A stretch of DNA of 64,000 nucleotides, from the NCBI GenBank assembly GCA_964448285.1, contig CAYUWG010000009.1, positions 1 to 64,000 of the forward strand. Reading direction: 5' to 3'. Position numbers and translations under genes: made by a program. Shown in pieces: positions 9,552-20,917 of the stretch (its first letter is position 1; every line of letters starts with the position of its first letter). The DNA is from CAYUWG01 sp964448285. GTDB lineage: Bacteria; Bacteroidota; Ignavibacteria; SZUA-365. The notes beneath the pieces are model-generated. The model did not search any database. It saw only the letters and a list, made by a program, of their open reading frames with translations, and was not told the origin of the DNA.

Positions 9552-9587
9552 AAAAAGGCAAACATCCTCCGACGCTTGCCCTTTTCG
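9552..9587 (-). terminator. Probable terminator after the exbB-exbD-exbD operon
   Basis: On the minus strand GGCAA and TTGCC pair around a loop of about 15 bases, flanked by AAAA before and TTTTTC after. It lies 15-50 bp beyond the stop of the last ExbD gene and just upstream of the yqeY start. The stem is short, so some read-through into yqeY-mutS2 is possible. Confidence 0.55.
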
Positions 9588-9601
9588 TGGTTCGTGATTC
9601 T

Positions 9602-10012
9602 TTAGAGTTTCTTCATTGCCGAATAATTGATGCGCAATGCATCTGCTTTACGAAGCTGCTGTTGCACGTCGCTGACGATTCCCATACGCGACCCTTTATC
9701 GATGCGGAGGGACATGATCACATTCGGGTTGTTGAGCCGCTTCTGATACGCAATATCCATCACAGCGCTGACGGGTAATATGCTGTCGTCTATCTGTATG
9801 CGTTCATCATCGCCGATCCAGATGTAGCTGAGCATGCGCTTGTTATCGATCTTCTCGGTCATCACGGCAGCCGGAAGCGAATACTTCACCTTGATATCCA
9901 CCTCGCGTAAAACCGTCGTCACCATGAAGAAGATCAGCAGCATGAAAATGATGTCCGGCAGTGACGCGGTTGGAATTCCCTGACTCGTCGTCGCCTTTTT
10001 TTGAAATTTCAT
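9602..10012 (-). CDS. exbD: ExbD/TolR family biopolymer transport protein (second copy)
   Basis: This 136-residue protein has a basic N-terminus, one transmembrane helix (IIFMLLIFFMVTTVL) preceded by the conserved proton-carrying aspartate (PD), and a periplasmic domain. This is the ExbD/TolR plan: with an ExbB/TolQ channel it uses the proton gradient to drive TonB-dependent uptake or envelope upkeep. Its ATG overlaps the stop of the first ExbD gene (ATGA). Two adjacent unlike ExbD proteins behind one ExbB are common in Bacteroidota and relatives. Confidence 0.93.
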   Translation of the reverse strand: MKFQKKATTSQGIPTASLPDIIFMLLIFFMVTTVLREVDIKVKYSLPAAVMTEKIDNKRMLSYIWIGDDERIQIDDSILPVSAVMDIAYQKRLNNPNVIMSLRIDKGSRMGIVSDVQQQLRKADALRINYSAMKKL

Positions 10013-10521
10013 TGTTCCTCCGCTTGCGTTGGTTCCGCAAGTGAAATCCGTTGAGGAATCGCTGTTCGGATTTCTTCGATTTGCATTGCCGTTGCATTGG
10101 CAAACGATACACCGAACTTTGCCTGACAGTATTCCTCGCGTAGATCGTTGTATGCCATCTTCAATTGGTCCATCACGTCGATATAGATTTTATACGGAGT
10201 ATCACGAACCGTTTTCACGGAGATGATGAGCTTCTCGTTGGCCTTGATACCCTTGACGATCTGCTCGCGAATCTGCGGTACACCGATGATCTGTTCGTTG
10301 AGAAGAACGTCGCCCACCTCGTTGACGAGGATATTCGCAATGTTTTCCGTTTTTACCGGGACTTGCTCTGCATTTTCTATCCAAGGCGGAAGAACGATGC
10401 TGATACCCGTATCGATATCTATCGTGGTCGTGACGAGGAAGAAGAGCAGGAGGAGAAAGGAAATATCCGCCATCGAACTGGTTGGGATTTCAGCTTCTCC
10501 TTTTTTTCTTCTGCGAAACAT
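10009..10521 (-). CDS. exbD: ExbD/TolR family biopolymer transport protein (first copy)
   Basis: A 170-residue ExbD/TolR protein with a basic start (MFRRRKKGEAEIPTSSMADI), the membrane aspartate in MADISFLLLLFFLVTT, and a longer periplasmic part than its neighbour. It lies between the ExbB-like channel gene and the second ExbD gene on the same strand. It probably forms a mixed channel with both. No TonB or TolA-like gene is present in the window, so whether it serves TonB transport or Tol-Pal-like constriction cannot be decided. Confidence 0.93.
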   Translation of the reverse strand: MFRRRKKGEAEIPTSSMADISFLLLLFFLVTTTIDIDTGISIVLPPWIENAEQVPVKTENIANILVNEVGDVLLNEQIIGVPQIREQIVKGIKANEKLIISVKTVRDTPYKIYIDVMDQLKMAYNDLREEYCQAKFGVSFANATAMQIEEIRTAIPQRISLAEPTQAEEQ

Positions 10522-10548
10522 GAGTGTCTCCGGTTAATGCGGTGATGC

Positions 10549-11250
10549 TTAGCGTAATACTTTCTGACCGGACTTGTACAGCACGAGAGAGTCAATGAGT
10601 TCGATAGAGCTTTCTTCCATTTCCACGACGAGCTTGTCGATGCGCGACACGAAGTAGTTGTAGAACACTTGCAGGATCATGGCGACGACAAGGCCGAAGA
10701 GAGTCGTCAGCAATGCGACGGAAATACCGCTTGCCACGATTTCAGGAGAGATGTTTTTCGCGGCTGCAATCGCATCGAATGCCTCGATCATTCCTTGGAC
10801 GGTCCCCGTAAATCCGAGAAGCGGGGCGATGGAGAGAAATGTTGAGATCCAGATCAACCCTCGTTCGAGGAAGGACATTTCGATGCTGCCATAGCTGATG
10901 ATTGCTTTTTCTGCTGCTTCAATACCTTCGTCGGCTCTCATAAGACCGGCTTGAAAAACGCTGGCGACGGAACCGGGATTACTCGAGCAAACATCGATCG
11001 CTTTTTCCACGCCGCCCTCATCCATCGCTCGACGGACTTGGACGAGAAATTTCTTCGTATCGACACCTGCGCGTCCAATCGAAATCAATTTGAAAATGCT
11101 GAACGCGAGGCCTAAAACAAGGCAGCCGAGGATCGGCCACATGAAGAATCCGCCTTGAACGAACTTCTCTACGAGCCAGTTGACTGGGTTTGATGAGACT
11201 TCTCCTCCTTCCTGTAAGAGAAAGAATACGAAACCGATGACATCATGCAT
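10549..11250 (-). CDS. exbB: MotA/TolQ/ExbB proton-channel family protein
   Basis: The 233-residue product has three membrane segments, a large cytoplasmic loop and the family block between helices 2 and 3 (APLLGFTGTVQGMIEAF), where the threonine line the proton path. It is the first gene of the exbB-exbD-exbD set. The ribosome-binding site GGAGG is separated from the ATG by AA and a run of seven C residues; a change in the length of that run would alter the spacing and so the translation rate. Confidence 0.95.
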   Translation of the reverse strand: MHDVIGFVFFLLQEGGEVSSNPVNWLVEKFVQGGFFMWPILGCLVLGLAFSIFKLISIGRAGVDTKKFLVQVRRAMDEGGVEKAIDVCSSNPGSVASVFQAGLMRADEGIEAAEKAIISYGSIEMSFLERGLIWISTFLSIAPLLGFTGTVQGMIEAFDAIAAAKNISPEIVASGISVALLTTLFGLVVAMILQVFYNYFVSRIDKLVVEMEESSIELIDSLVLYKSGQKVLR

Positions 11251-11419
11251 GGGGGGGTTCCTCCGTTATGAAGATGTGATAATACGTTATTTGCAAAGGG
11301 ATGGGATATCGCTTGAGAGTTGTTTTATTGTGACCCACGAGACATGAATCAACGGCCTAAGATAAGGCATCTCGATGGAATCACAAGAGCCGCAAATGCT
11401 CATGCGGAGCCTGTGATCG

Positions 11420-12115
11420 TCACTTTAACGCCTCAACGAACATGCGCGTAATGATCCGCGGTCTCGTGATCGCACTGCCCACCACGACGGCATGTGCGCC
11501 AAGATTCAGAGCTTTGCGTGCGCTTTCAGGGGTCCATATACGGCCCTCTGCAATGACAGGAATCGTCAGTGAGCCGCTCAACTCCTGGATCAGAGGGTAA
11601 TCGGGGGTTCGGTAGTCCATGGCTTCAGTCCCCGGTGTGTAGCCCGCAAGTGTCGTAGCGACGAAGTCTGCACCGGATTCTGCAGCGCGAATCCCTTCCC
11701 GAAATGTGGATACATCAGCCCAGAGCATGCCGCTGAAGCGCTTTCGAACAAGCTCGAAGAACACGAAGCCGTCATGATCATTGGGACGCTTTCTTTTCGT
11801 GGAATCGATGGCGACGACGTGTGCACCCGCTGCAAAGAGGCGCTCGATATCATCGAAGTCCGGCGTGATCAGGTCGGCTTTGTCGGAATACGAACCCATC
11901 GTAAAGCCGATGACGGGAAGCGACGTCGTTTTCGAAAGCACCTCTACTGCCTTGATTCCCTGTACGCGAATGGCGCAAGCTCCTCCCAACTGCGCCGCCA
12001 TCGCAAGGGCTTGAAGGTAATCCATCGTGTGGTAGGGTTCCGTTTCATCCAAATGACAGGAGACGATCAAACCCCGATGGATGCGCTGTGCGAGAGCTTC
12101 GTAAGTGTATTCCAC
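11420..12115 (-). CDS. nanE: N-acetylmannosamine-6-phosphate 2-epimerase
   Basis: A 231-residue TIM-barrel protein matching NanE over its whole length: the N-terminal GLIVSCH block, the AIRVQG strand, AIDSTKRKRP with the active-site lysine region, WADVSTFREG, and VATTLAGYT. NanE converts N-acetylmannosamine 6-phosphate to N-acetylglucosamine 6-phosphate, a step of sialic acid use and amino-sugar recycling. It starts at GTG, 15 bp after the Yip1-type gene. No other nan genes (lyase, kinase, transporter) are in the window, so it may serve amino-sugar recycling rather than a full sialic acid route. Confidence 0.93.
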   Translation of the reverse strand: MEYTYEALAQRIHRGLIVSCHLDETEPYHTMDYLQALAMAAQLGGACAIRVQGIKAVEVLSKTTSLPVIGFTMGSYSDKADLITPDFDDIERLFAAGAHVVAIDSTKRKRPNDHDGFVFFELVRKRFSGMLWADVSTFREGIRAAESGADFVATTLAGYTPGTEAMDYRTPDYPLIQELSGSLTIPVIAEGRIWTPESARKALNLGAHAVVVGSAITRPRIITRMFVEALK

Positions 12116-12130
12116 GTTGTGCTTCTGTCG

Positions 12131-12871
12131 TTACGCTGAAAGTGACCGAAGGAAAAGACCGCTGAGAACGATGAGGAGTGCGAGGAACAGAAAACTCCCA
12201 CCGACAGCAAGGACACGTTGACTGAGTTTCGGTTGGAACAATTCGAATCCCTTCACTCCGAGCATGATTGCAAACGTAATCGAAAGAAGATGGAAACCGG
12301 CGAGCGACCAGAATTCGAGCGGTTTGTATGAGTAGGGCGTCGGATTCGTTGAGAGCATACCACTTCCGAAAATGCCAAGCTGAATGGGAACGACAATGAG
12401 ACTCATGACACAGAGTGGGGAACACGCATACGCAAGTATTACCGCGCTCATACTTCGTGAAGGTTGAGCCGTCCAGCCTCGCGAAATAACACGCATAACC
12501 GTCATCGTGATGAAGAGAAAGGCGATCCCGACTACCGGACCGATTATGTACGTAGCAAAGAGAAGATTCGGAAACGGTATCTCAGCAATCCCGATGTATC
12601 CAATCATGAAGATATAGATTGCCATGGATGGTCCGGTGAGTGCGAAAAGTGTCACCGTATAGTTCTTCTGTTCACTCCGCGCAATGCGCAAAAGCGTTTC
12701 CTTCGGTGAAAGCAACAAACCGTAGAGAGTCGAAAAGAGATTGATGCCCGGAACTCTGTCCCGTAGAAATGCACCGCAGTGTTCACATGTCAACGCGAGC
12801 ACGTCGTTCATATGGTTGCAAACCAAACACTGTTGGTTTTTTACCGCCGAGACATCGATCTGCCTACTCAT
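12131..12871 (-). CDS. Yip1-family membrane protein with N-terminal zinc ribbon
   Basis: The 246-residue protein starts with a four-cysteine zinc-ribbon-like knuckle (C15-x2-C18 and C29-x2-C32), then a Yip1-type domain of about five or six membrane helices starting near the LLSPKETLLRI block. Yip1-domain proteins are widespread in bacteria without a firm function. It sits 12 bp downstream of secA and upstream of nanE on the same strand, so the three are probably cotranscribed, though no functional link is evident. Confidence 0.82.
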   Translation of the reverse strand: MSRQIDVSAVKNQQCLVCNHMNDVLALTCEHCGAFLRDRVPGINLFSTLYGLLLSPKETLLRIARSEQKNYTVTLFALTGPSMAIYIFMIGYIGIAEIPFPNLLFATYIIGPVVGIAFLFITMTVMRVISRGWTAQPSRSMSAVILAYACSPLCVMSLIVVPIQLGIFGSGMLSTNPTPYSYKPLEFWSLAGFHLLSITFAIMLGVKGFELFQPKLSQRVLAVGGSFLFLALLIVLSGLFLRSLSA

Positions 12872-12883
12872 GGAATCACGGTT

Positions 12884-15946
<3,063 letters not shown>

Positions 15947-16570
15947 ACGTTCTTCCTTTCTTAATGAAGTGTTAGTGAAAAGACGGGGAAGAAGCTATGC
16001 TGTCGGGCCTCGGATGCTGTGTGAAGATGGAAGGGATACGTTGAAGACGTGGATGTGGAGCGCACTCCGGTAATCGGAAGTGACATCGAGCATCGGTGCA
16101 TGAAGTGCGGACACATGTGCGTGTTGTATGCATCTCTTCAACGATGGAGTGACGACGCTTTGAACGATAACCTTGACGGTTTTCTCCGATGTGATCCGAA
16201 CGATTACTTCCGAACAGATCTTTTCGCCCGAAAGAGGATTGAGGAATGATGTGACGAAAAGAAGGATAATCCCGGAGGTCATACCGCGAACGCTTGCTCA
16301 GTAATCATGGTTCAAAAGTAGCCTATTTCGTTCCGTGAAGCAATGCGTTCACGTATCGATACCCGTATTCTTGGAATGAGAGGACGAAGCTGCAACCACC
16401 TTCAACGCCGTGAAGCATCATCGAATGACGGTGTTCTTTCTTGCGTGTGATTGCCGTTTTGTTTGTACCCGATTATTTTGACGCATCACGTTTCCCTTCA
16501 CCATCAAATTGTGGAGGGGCTGTGGCGAGAGAGCACGTCTCATCGGTTTTCGAAAGCGATAGAAAGTCTC
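15947..16570. other. Intergenic region between secA and the kynurenine operon
   Basis: About 620 bp separate the divergent secA gene and the first kynurenine gene. No convincing gene is seen. A minus-strand frame of 95 codons (15995-16282) with a hydrophobic start lacks a ribosome-binding site and family resemblance. The right part holds a candidate promoter for the plus-strand operon. The region should carry the control sites of both divergent units, but I see no clear operator or riboswitch fold. Confidence 0.5.
16451..16480 (+). promoter_or_regulatory. Candidate Bacteroidota-type promoter for the kynurenine operon
   Basis: TTG at 16451-16453 and TTATTTTG at 16473-16480, 19 bp apart, resemble the Bacteroidota -33 (TTG) and -7 (TAnnTTTG) boxes with one mismatch in the -7 box. 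The site lies about 90 bp before the first start codon (16571). The match is modest and could be chance. Confidence 0.3.
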
Positions 16571-18013
16571 ATGCAAAAAATCCAGAATTACATCAACGGC
16601 GAGCTTGTCTCACCGATCAACGATGAGTATATCGAAAACCACAATCCGGCGACGGGAGAGGTGTATTCACTTTTGCCAAACTCCGACCACCGCGATGTTC
16701 AACGCGCTGTCGATGCAGCGAACAAGGCATTTCCTGTCTGGTCCGCGATGCCCGTCCGCGATCGATCAGATTATCTGCTTCGCATCTCCGCACTTATCGA
16801 TAGCAACCTCAACAGGCTCGCGTTAGCGGAATCCGTCGATAACGGGAAGCCCGGTTGGCTGGCTCGCAGCGTCGATATTCCCCGCGCGTCACAGAACTTC
16901 AGTTTCTTCGCTACGGCAATTCAGCACCTCGCCAGTGAAGCCCACCTTACCGACAATGTCGCGTTGAATTATACACGCCGCGATCCGATCGGAATTGTCG
17001 GCTGCATCTCGCCGTGGAATCTTCCCATTTACTTATTCACGTGGAAGATTGCGCCGGCTCTCGCTGCCGGCAACTGCGTCGTTGCCAAGCCATCCGAGCT
17101 AACGCCAATGACCGCCTTCATGCTTGCCGAACTCTGCACCGAAGCAGGGCTTCCCGCCGGAGTCTTGAACATTATCCATGGCTACGGCCACACCGTCGGT
17201 CGTGCGATCACCTCGCATCCCGAAATCAAGGCCATCTCTTTCACCGGCGGTACGAAGACAGGCGCCGACATTGCAGCGACGGCGGCACCGATGTTTAAGA
17301 AACTCTCGCTCGAACTCGGCGGCAAGAATCCCACGATCGTCTTCGCCGATTGCGATTTCCATGAAACCGTGAAAAGCGTCGTCCGCTCATCTTTTTCGAA
17401 TCAAGGCGAGATTTGCCTGTGCGGCTCTCGCATCCTCATCGAGCGGTCGATCTATGCAAAATTCCGGCAAGCATTCGTCTCACGCGTAAAGGCTCTGAAA
17501 GTAGGTGACCCACTTCAGGAGGACATTCAGCAGGGCGCACTCGTTTCGAAGGGACATCTCGAAAAGGTGCTGTCTTACATCCGTCTTGCGAAGGAAGAAG
17601 GAGGCGTCATCCTTTGCGGCGGCGAACGGGTCATCATCGATGGTCGGTGTAAAAAAGGTTGGTACGTCGCACCGACGGTGATCGAAGGACTTCCCTTCGA
17701 TTGTCGTACGAATCAGGAAGAAATCTTCGGGCCGGTTGTTACGCTCATCCCGTTTGAGACGGAAGAAGAAGCGGTGCACATGGCAAACGGAACTCCTTAC
17801 GGACTCGCGAGCAGCATTTGGACACAGAACCTTTCGCGGGCACACCGCATCGCACACCAGATCCAGGCTGGAATCGTGTGGATCAACTGCTGGATGCTGC
17901 GCGACCTGCGCACACCTTTCGGCGGGATGAAGAACTCCGGCGTCGGACGCGAAGGCGGATTCGAAGCACTGCGCTTTTTCACAGAGGCTAAAAATATCTG
18001 CGTGAAGATGTAG
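16571..18013 (+). CDS. nbaE: 2-Aminomuconate-6-semialdehyde dehydrogenase
   Basis: The ATG at 16571 (MQKIQNYINGELV) is the proper family start; the frame is open upstream but without family sequence. The 480-residue protein is a complete aldehyde dehydrogenase: N150 in SPWNLP, general base E248 in LELGGKN, catalytic C282 in NQGEICLCG. It is closest in feel to the ALDH8A1/AmnC group, which oxidises 2-aminomuconate semialdehyde to 2-aminomuconate using NAD+. The specific substrate is inferred from its place as first gene of the kynurenine operon, directly followed by the deaminase for its product. Confidence 0.9.
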   Translation: MQKIQNYINGELVSPINDEYIENHNPATGEVYSLLPNSDHRDVQRAVDAANKAFPVWSAMPVRDRSDYLLRISALIDSNLNRLALAESVDNGKPGWLARSVDIPRASQNFSFFATAIQHLASEAHLTDNVALNYTRRDPIGIVGCISPWNLPIYLFTWKIAPALAAGNCVVAKPSELTPMTAFMLAELCTEAGLPAGVLNIIHGYGHTVGRAITSHPEIKAISFTGGTKTGADIAATAAPMFKKLSLELGGKNPTIVFADCDFHETVKSVVRSSFSNQGEICLCGSRILIERSIYAKFRQAFVSRVKALKVGDPLQEDIQQGALVSKGHLEKVLSYIRLAKEEGGVILCGGERVIIDGRCKKGWYVAPTVIEGLPFDCRTNQEEIFGPVVTLIPFETEEEAVHMANGTPYGLASSIWTQNLSRAHRIAHQIQAGIVWINCWMLRDLRTPFGGMKNSGVGREGGFEALRFFTEAKNICVKM

Positions 18014-18015
18014 CC

Positions 18016-18441
18016 ATGAGTGAGCATACCGATATCATCAACGCATCGAAGGCTCCCGAACCAGTCGGCTCGTATCCACATGGACGGCGAGTGGGGAATC
18101 TCCTGTTTCTCTCCGGCGTCGGACCACGTGAACAAGGAACGAGAGTCATTCCCGGTGTCGAACTCGATGCACAGGGAAACATCATCGCCTATGATATCGA
18201 AGCGCAATGTCATTCCGTCTTTCGAAACGTGCGCGCAATTCTCGAAGAAGCTGGTTCACGCTGGGAGAACCTCGTCGATGTCACAGTATTCCTCACGAAC
18301 ATGAAGGACGACTTCGAGACGTATAACCGTCTGTACGCGGAATACTTTCGTGACGCGCAGCCGTGCAGAACGACGATCGAAATCAACCGGCTCCCGACTC
18401 CCATTGCCATCGAACTGAAATGCATCGCAACAATCGACTAA
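18016..18441 (+). CDS. nbaF: RidA-family 2-aminomuconate deaminase
   Basis: A 141-residue protein of the YjgF/RidA fold, with the family blocks LLFLSGVGP, a conserved arginine in the C-terminal strand region (QPCRTTIEINRLP) and the end IELKC. Its N-terminus (NASKAPEPVGSYPHGRRVG) is like that of NbaF/AmnD deaminases rather than of general RidA. Those enzymes release ammonia from 2-aminomuconate to give 4-oxalocrotonate. It starts 2 bp after the dehydrogenase stop, in line with acting on its product. General imine/enamine deaminase activity is the alternative reading. Confidence 0.87.
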   Translation: MSEHTDIINASKAPEPVGSYPHGRRVGNLLFLSGVGPREQGTRVIPGVELDAQGNIIAYDIEAQCHSVFRNVRAILEEAGSRWENLVDVTVFLTNMKDDFETYNRLYAEYFRDAQPCRTTIEINRLPTPIAIELKCIATID

Positions 18442-18462
18442 TCTTCTCTGAAAGGAAATCCC

Positions 18463-18987
18463 ATGTACACGCTGAACGGAATCAACTTCAATCAATGGAT
18501 CGATGAGAATCGACACCTGTTAAAACCACCCGTCGGTAATAAACTCGTCTTTGAAAATGCAGAGTTCATCGTCATGGTGGTCGGTGGCCCGAACGCGCGA
18601 AAGGACTACCACGTCAATCAGGGTGAAGAATTTTTCTACCAGATGGAAGGTGACATCACGCTCCGTGTCATCGAAAAGGGTGAAAGGCGGGACGTTATAA
18701 TCCATGAAGGTGACATCTTCCTCCTTCCAGCGCGTATTCCGCACTCACCGCAAAGGCCGACGAACACTATCGGCCTCGTTATCGAGAGAAAACGGCTTGA
18801 AGGAGAAAAGGACGGCTTCGTGTGGTTCTGCGAGAATTGCGGAAACAAACTCTACGACGAGTACTTCGTTCTCGAAAACATCGTGACACAGCTTCCTCCG
18901 TTGATGGAGCGCTTCTTTTCTGACGTACTGAAGCGAACGTGTTCGAAGTGTGGTACCGTGATGGAACCACCGGAAAAGAAAAACTGA
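18463..18987 (+). CDS. nbaC: 3-Hydroxyanthranilate 3,4-dioxygenase
   Basis: The 174-residue product has every hallmark residue of the bacterial enzyme: iron ligands H50, E56 and H94, substrate-binding R46, R98 and E108, and the C-terminal rubredoxin-like four-cysteine site (C123, C126, C160, C163) seen in the bacterial but not the animal form. It opens the ring of 3-hydroxyanthranilate to 2-amino-3-carboxymuconate semialdehyde. A clear ribosome-binding site (AAAGGA) lies 7 bases before the ATG. The product feeds the decarboxylase encoded next. Confidence 0.97.
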   Translation: MYTLNGINFNQWIDENRHLLKPPVGNKLVFENAEFIVMVVGGPNARKDYHVNQGEEFFYQMEGDITLRVIEKGERRDVIIHEGDIFLLPARIPHSPQRPTNTIGLVIERKRLEGEKDGFVWFCENCGNKLYDEYFVLENIVTQLPPLMERFFSDVLKRTCSKCGTVMEPPEKKN

Positions 18988-19082
18988 CTTGATCACTAAT
19001 CGCTTTCTTACCGTGCAGAGGAGACAGAGTCTCTGCCGTGTGTCTTGCAGTATCGAAGAAAAACGACGAGGGGTAAAAGGCT

Positions 19083-20093
19083 TTGAAGGTTGACATCCAT
19101 ACCCATATCCTGCCGAAGAATTGGCCGAACCTGAAGGAGCGCTATGGCTATGGAGGTTTCGTCCAGCTTGAAAATCACGGCCTTGGCTGTGCAGACATGA
19201 TGATGGATGGAAAACTTTTTCGCTCCGTCCGAAGCAATACGTGGGATCCGCAAGAGCGCATACGAGAATGCGATGCGCACAAGGTTTCGGTGCAAGTTCT
19301 CTCGACCGTTCCGGTGATGTTCAGCTACTGGGCGAAAGCCGAGCACACCCATGACCTCTCGCGGATTCTCAACGATCATATCGCATCCGTCGTCGAAGAG
19401 CATCCCAAACGTTTCATCGGACTTGGAACGATTCCGATGCAAGCTCCCGAACTCGCTGTGAAGGAACTCGAACGGTGCGTAAAGGAATTGCATCTCCCCG
19501 GAGTACAAATCGGCTCGAACGTCAACGGGAAAAATCTCAGTGAGCCGGAGTTCCGTCCAATCTTCGAAGCGGCACAGGAATTTGGCGCCGCGATTTTCGT
19601 TCACCCCTGGGATATGATGGGTGAATCGGACATGAAAAAATACTGGCTGCCCTGGCTCGTCGGAATGCCGGCGGAAACTTCGCGGGCTATTTGTTCCATG
19701 ATTTTCGGCGGCGTCTTCGAACGCTGCCCGCACTTGCGTGTCGCGTTTGCTCATGGCGGCGGTTCCTTCCCTTCGACGATTGGACGTATCGAGCACGGCT
19801 TTCACGTTCGCCCTGATCTCGTCGCGGTCGATAATCACATCAATCCACGACACTACCTCGGACAGTTTTACCTCGACTCGCTCGTGCACGACGAAGCGAT
19901 GCTTCGCTACCTTGTCACGCTTATCGGTGAAGAACGCGTCGCACTCGGTTCTGACTATCCGTTCCCTCTCGGCGAGCTTCAGCCCGGTGCGATGATCGAA
20001 TCCATGCCGGATTTTTCCGATGAAGTCAAGCAGAAGCTTCTCGCGAGTAACGCTTTTACATGGCTTGGATTAGATGAAAAGGACTACCGGTAG
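19083..20093 (+). CDS. nbaD: 2-Amino-3-carboxymuconate-6-semialdehyde decarboxylase (ACMSD)
   Basis: It starts at TTG (19083) after an AAAGG site; residue 2 onward reads KVDIHTHILP. The 336-residue amidohydrolase-fold protein carries the expected zinc ligands H6 and H8 (DIHTHI), H174 (FVHPWD), H224 (AFAHGGG) and D291 (GSDYPF), at spacing close to the well-studied Pseudomonas enzyme. It removes CO2 from the HAAO product, which steers flow away from quinolinate and NAD and toward full breakdown. A 95-bp gap precedes it. Its TAG stop shares one base with the GTG of the next gene. Confidence 0.96.
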   Translation: MKVDIHTHILPKNWPNLKERYGYGGFVQLENHGLGCADMMMDGKLFRSVRSNTWDPQERIRECDAHKVSVQVLSTVPVMFSYWAKAEHTHDLSRILNDHIASVVEEHPKRFIGLGTIPMQAPELAVKELERCVKELHLPGVQIGSNVNGKNLSEPEFRPIFEAAQEFGAAIFVHPWDMMGESDMKKYWLPWLVGMPAETSRAICSMIFGGVFERCPHLRVAFAHGGGSFPSTIGRIEHGFHVRPDLVAVDNHINPRHYLGQFYLDSLVHDEAMLRYLVTLIGEERVALGSDYPFPLGELQPGAMIESMPDFSDEVKQKLLASNAFTWLGLDEKDYR

Positions 20094-20917
20094 TGCATCT
20101 GAATCTGGAGCTTTATGGAAAGCGGTATCGCATAGCGACGGAGTCGCCGATGGATCTTTCCATCCCACTGCATTTCAACGGACCGCAGCCGAATACATAC
20201 GATGTGCCTATCGCGACGGCAGCAGCGGTAGAAGCAGGACAATTCATCGGGGATACGCGACGCGGGGGTAGCTGCAATTTCGAAACATACACCATGATCC
20301 CGCACTGCAACGGCACACACACTGAGTGCATCGGTCATTTGAGCTTCGAACGAATTTCCATCCACAAGACGTTACGCGAGACCCTTTTCCCAGCGGTGCT
20401 TACCTCGGTTCAGCCGGTTCAAGCTCTCAACTCCAGTGAGACATACCATCTGCGAAAAGAAGAATCGGATTTCCTTATCACGGCGAACGCACTGCGCACC
20501 GCTCTTGTGAATGCAGACAACTCCTTTCTTCGCGCATTGATCATACGCACGTTGCCGAATGACAGTACTAAAATGTCACGGAGGTATGCTGAAGCGCCTG
20601 CTCCTTTCTTTTCCATCGAGGCTTTGGAGTTCATTCGCTCGTTGGATGTTGAGCATCTTCTGGTCGATGTGCCGTCGCTCGATCGTGCACGCGACGAAGG
20701 AAAACTTTCCGCACATCGAATCTTTTGGGACATGCCGCCGATGACGCACGACGTCTCGCTGACTGCTCATTCACTCCGTACCATCACGGAGATGATTTAT
20801 GTCGATGATTCGATTTCCGACGGCAAGTATCTCCTCAATCTTCAGATCGCAAGTTTCGTTGCCGACGCTGCGCCGAGCAGGCCAATTCTCTATTCATTAC
20901 AGGAAACTCATGACTGA
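20093..20917 (+). CDS. kynB: Cyclase-family hydrolase, probable kynurenine formamidase
   Basis: The 274-residue protein belongs to the cyclase/arylformamidase fold, but its metal motif is altered. KynB enzymes have HxGTHxDxPxH; here the region reads HCNGTHTECIGH, with one extra residue before GTH, Glu for Asp, and no proline. It is also longer than KynB (about 210 residues). Since no other formamidase is in the operon and TDO makes N-formylkynurenine, this gene is the natural candidate to release formate and kynurenine. The start is GTG overlapping the ACMSD stop; its own stop overlaps the kynureninase start by 8 bp. Function is inferred from context. Confidence 0.75.
   Translation: MHLNLELYGKRYRIATESPMDLSIPLHFNGPQPNTYDVPIATAAAVEAGQFIGDTRRGGSCNFETYTMIPHCNGTHTECIGHLSFERISIHKTLRETLFPAVLTSVQPVQALNSSETYHLRKEESDFLITANALRTALVNADNSFLRALIIRTLPNDSTKMSRRYAEAPAPFFSIEALEFIRSLDVEHLLVDVPSLDRARDEGKLSAHRIFWDMPPMTHDVSLTAHSLRTITEMIYVDDSISDGKYLLNLQIASFVADAAPSRPILYSLQETHD

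Noticed and set aside
15995..16282. 95-codon minus-strand frame with hydrophobic start between secA and the kynurenine operon
   Set aside because: No ribosome-binding site, no recognisable domain, and a composition unlike the neighbours; could be tested by conservation.
19008..19889. Minus-strand open frame of about 290 codons opposite the ACMSD gene
   Set aside because: Antisense to a gene with all catalytic residues; no family resemblance and no ribosome-binding site.
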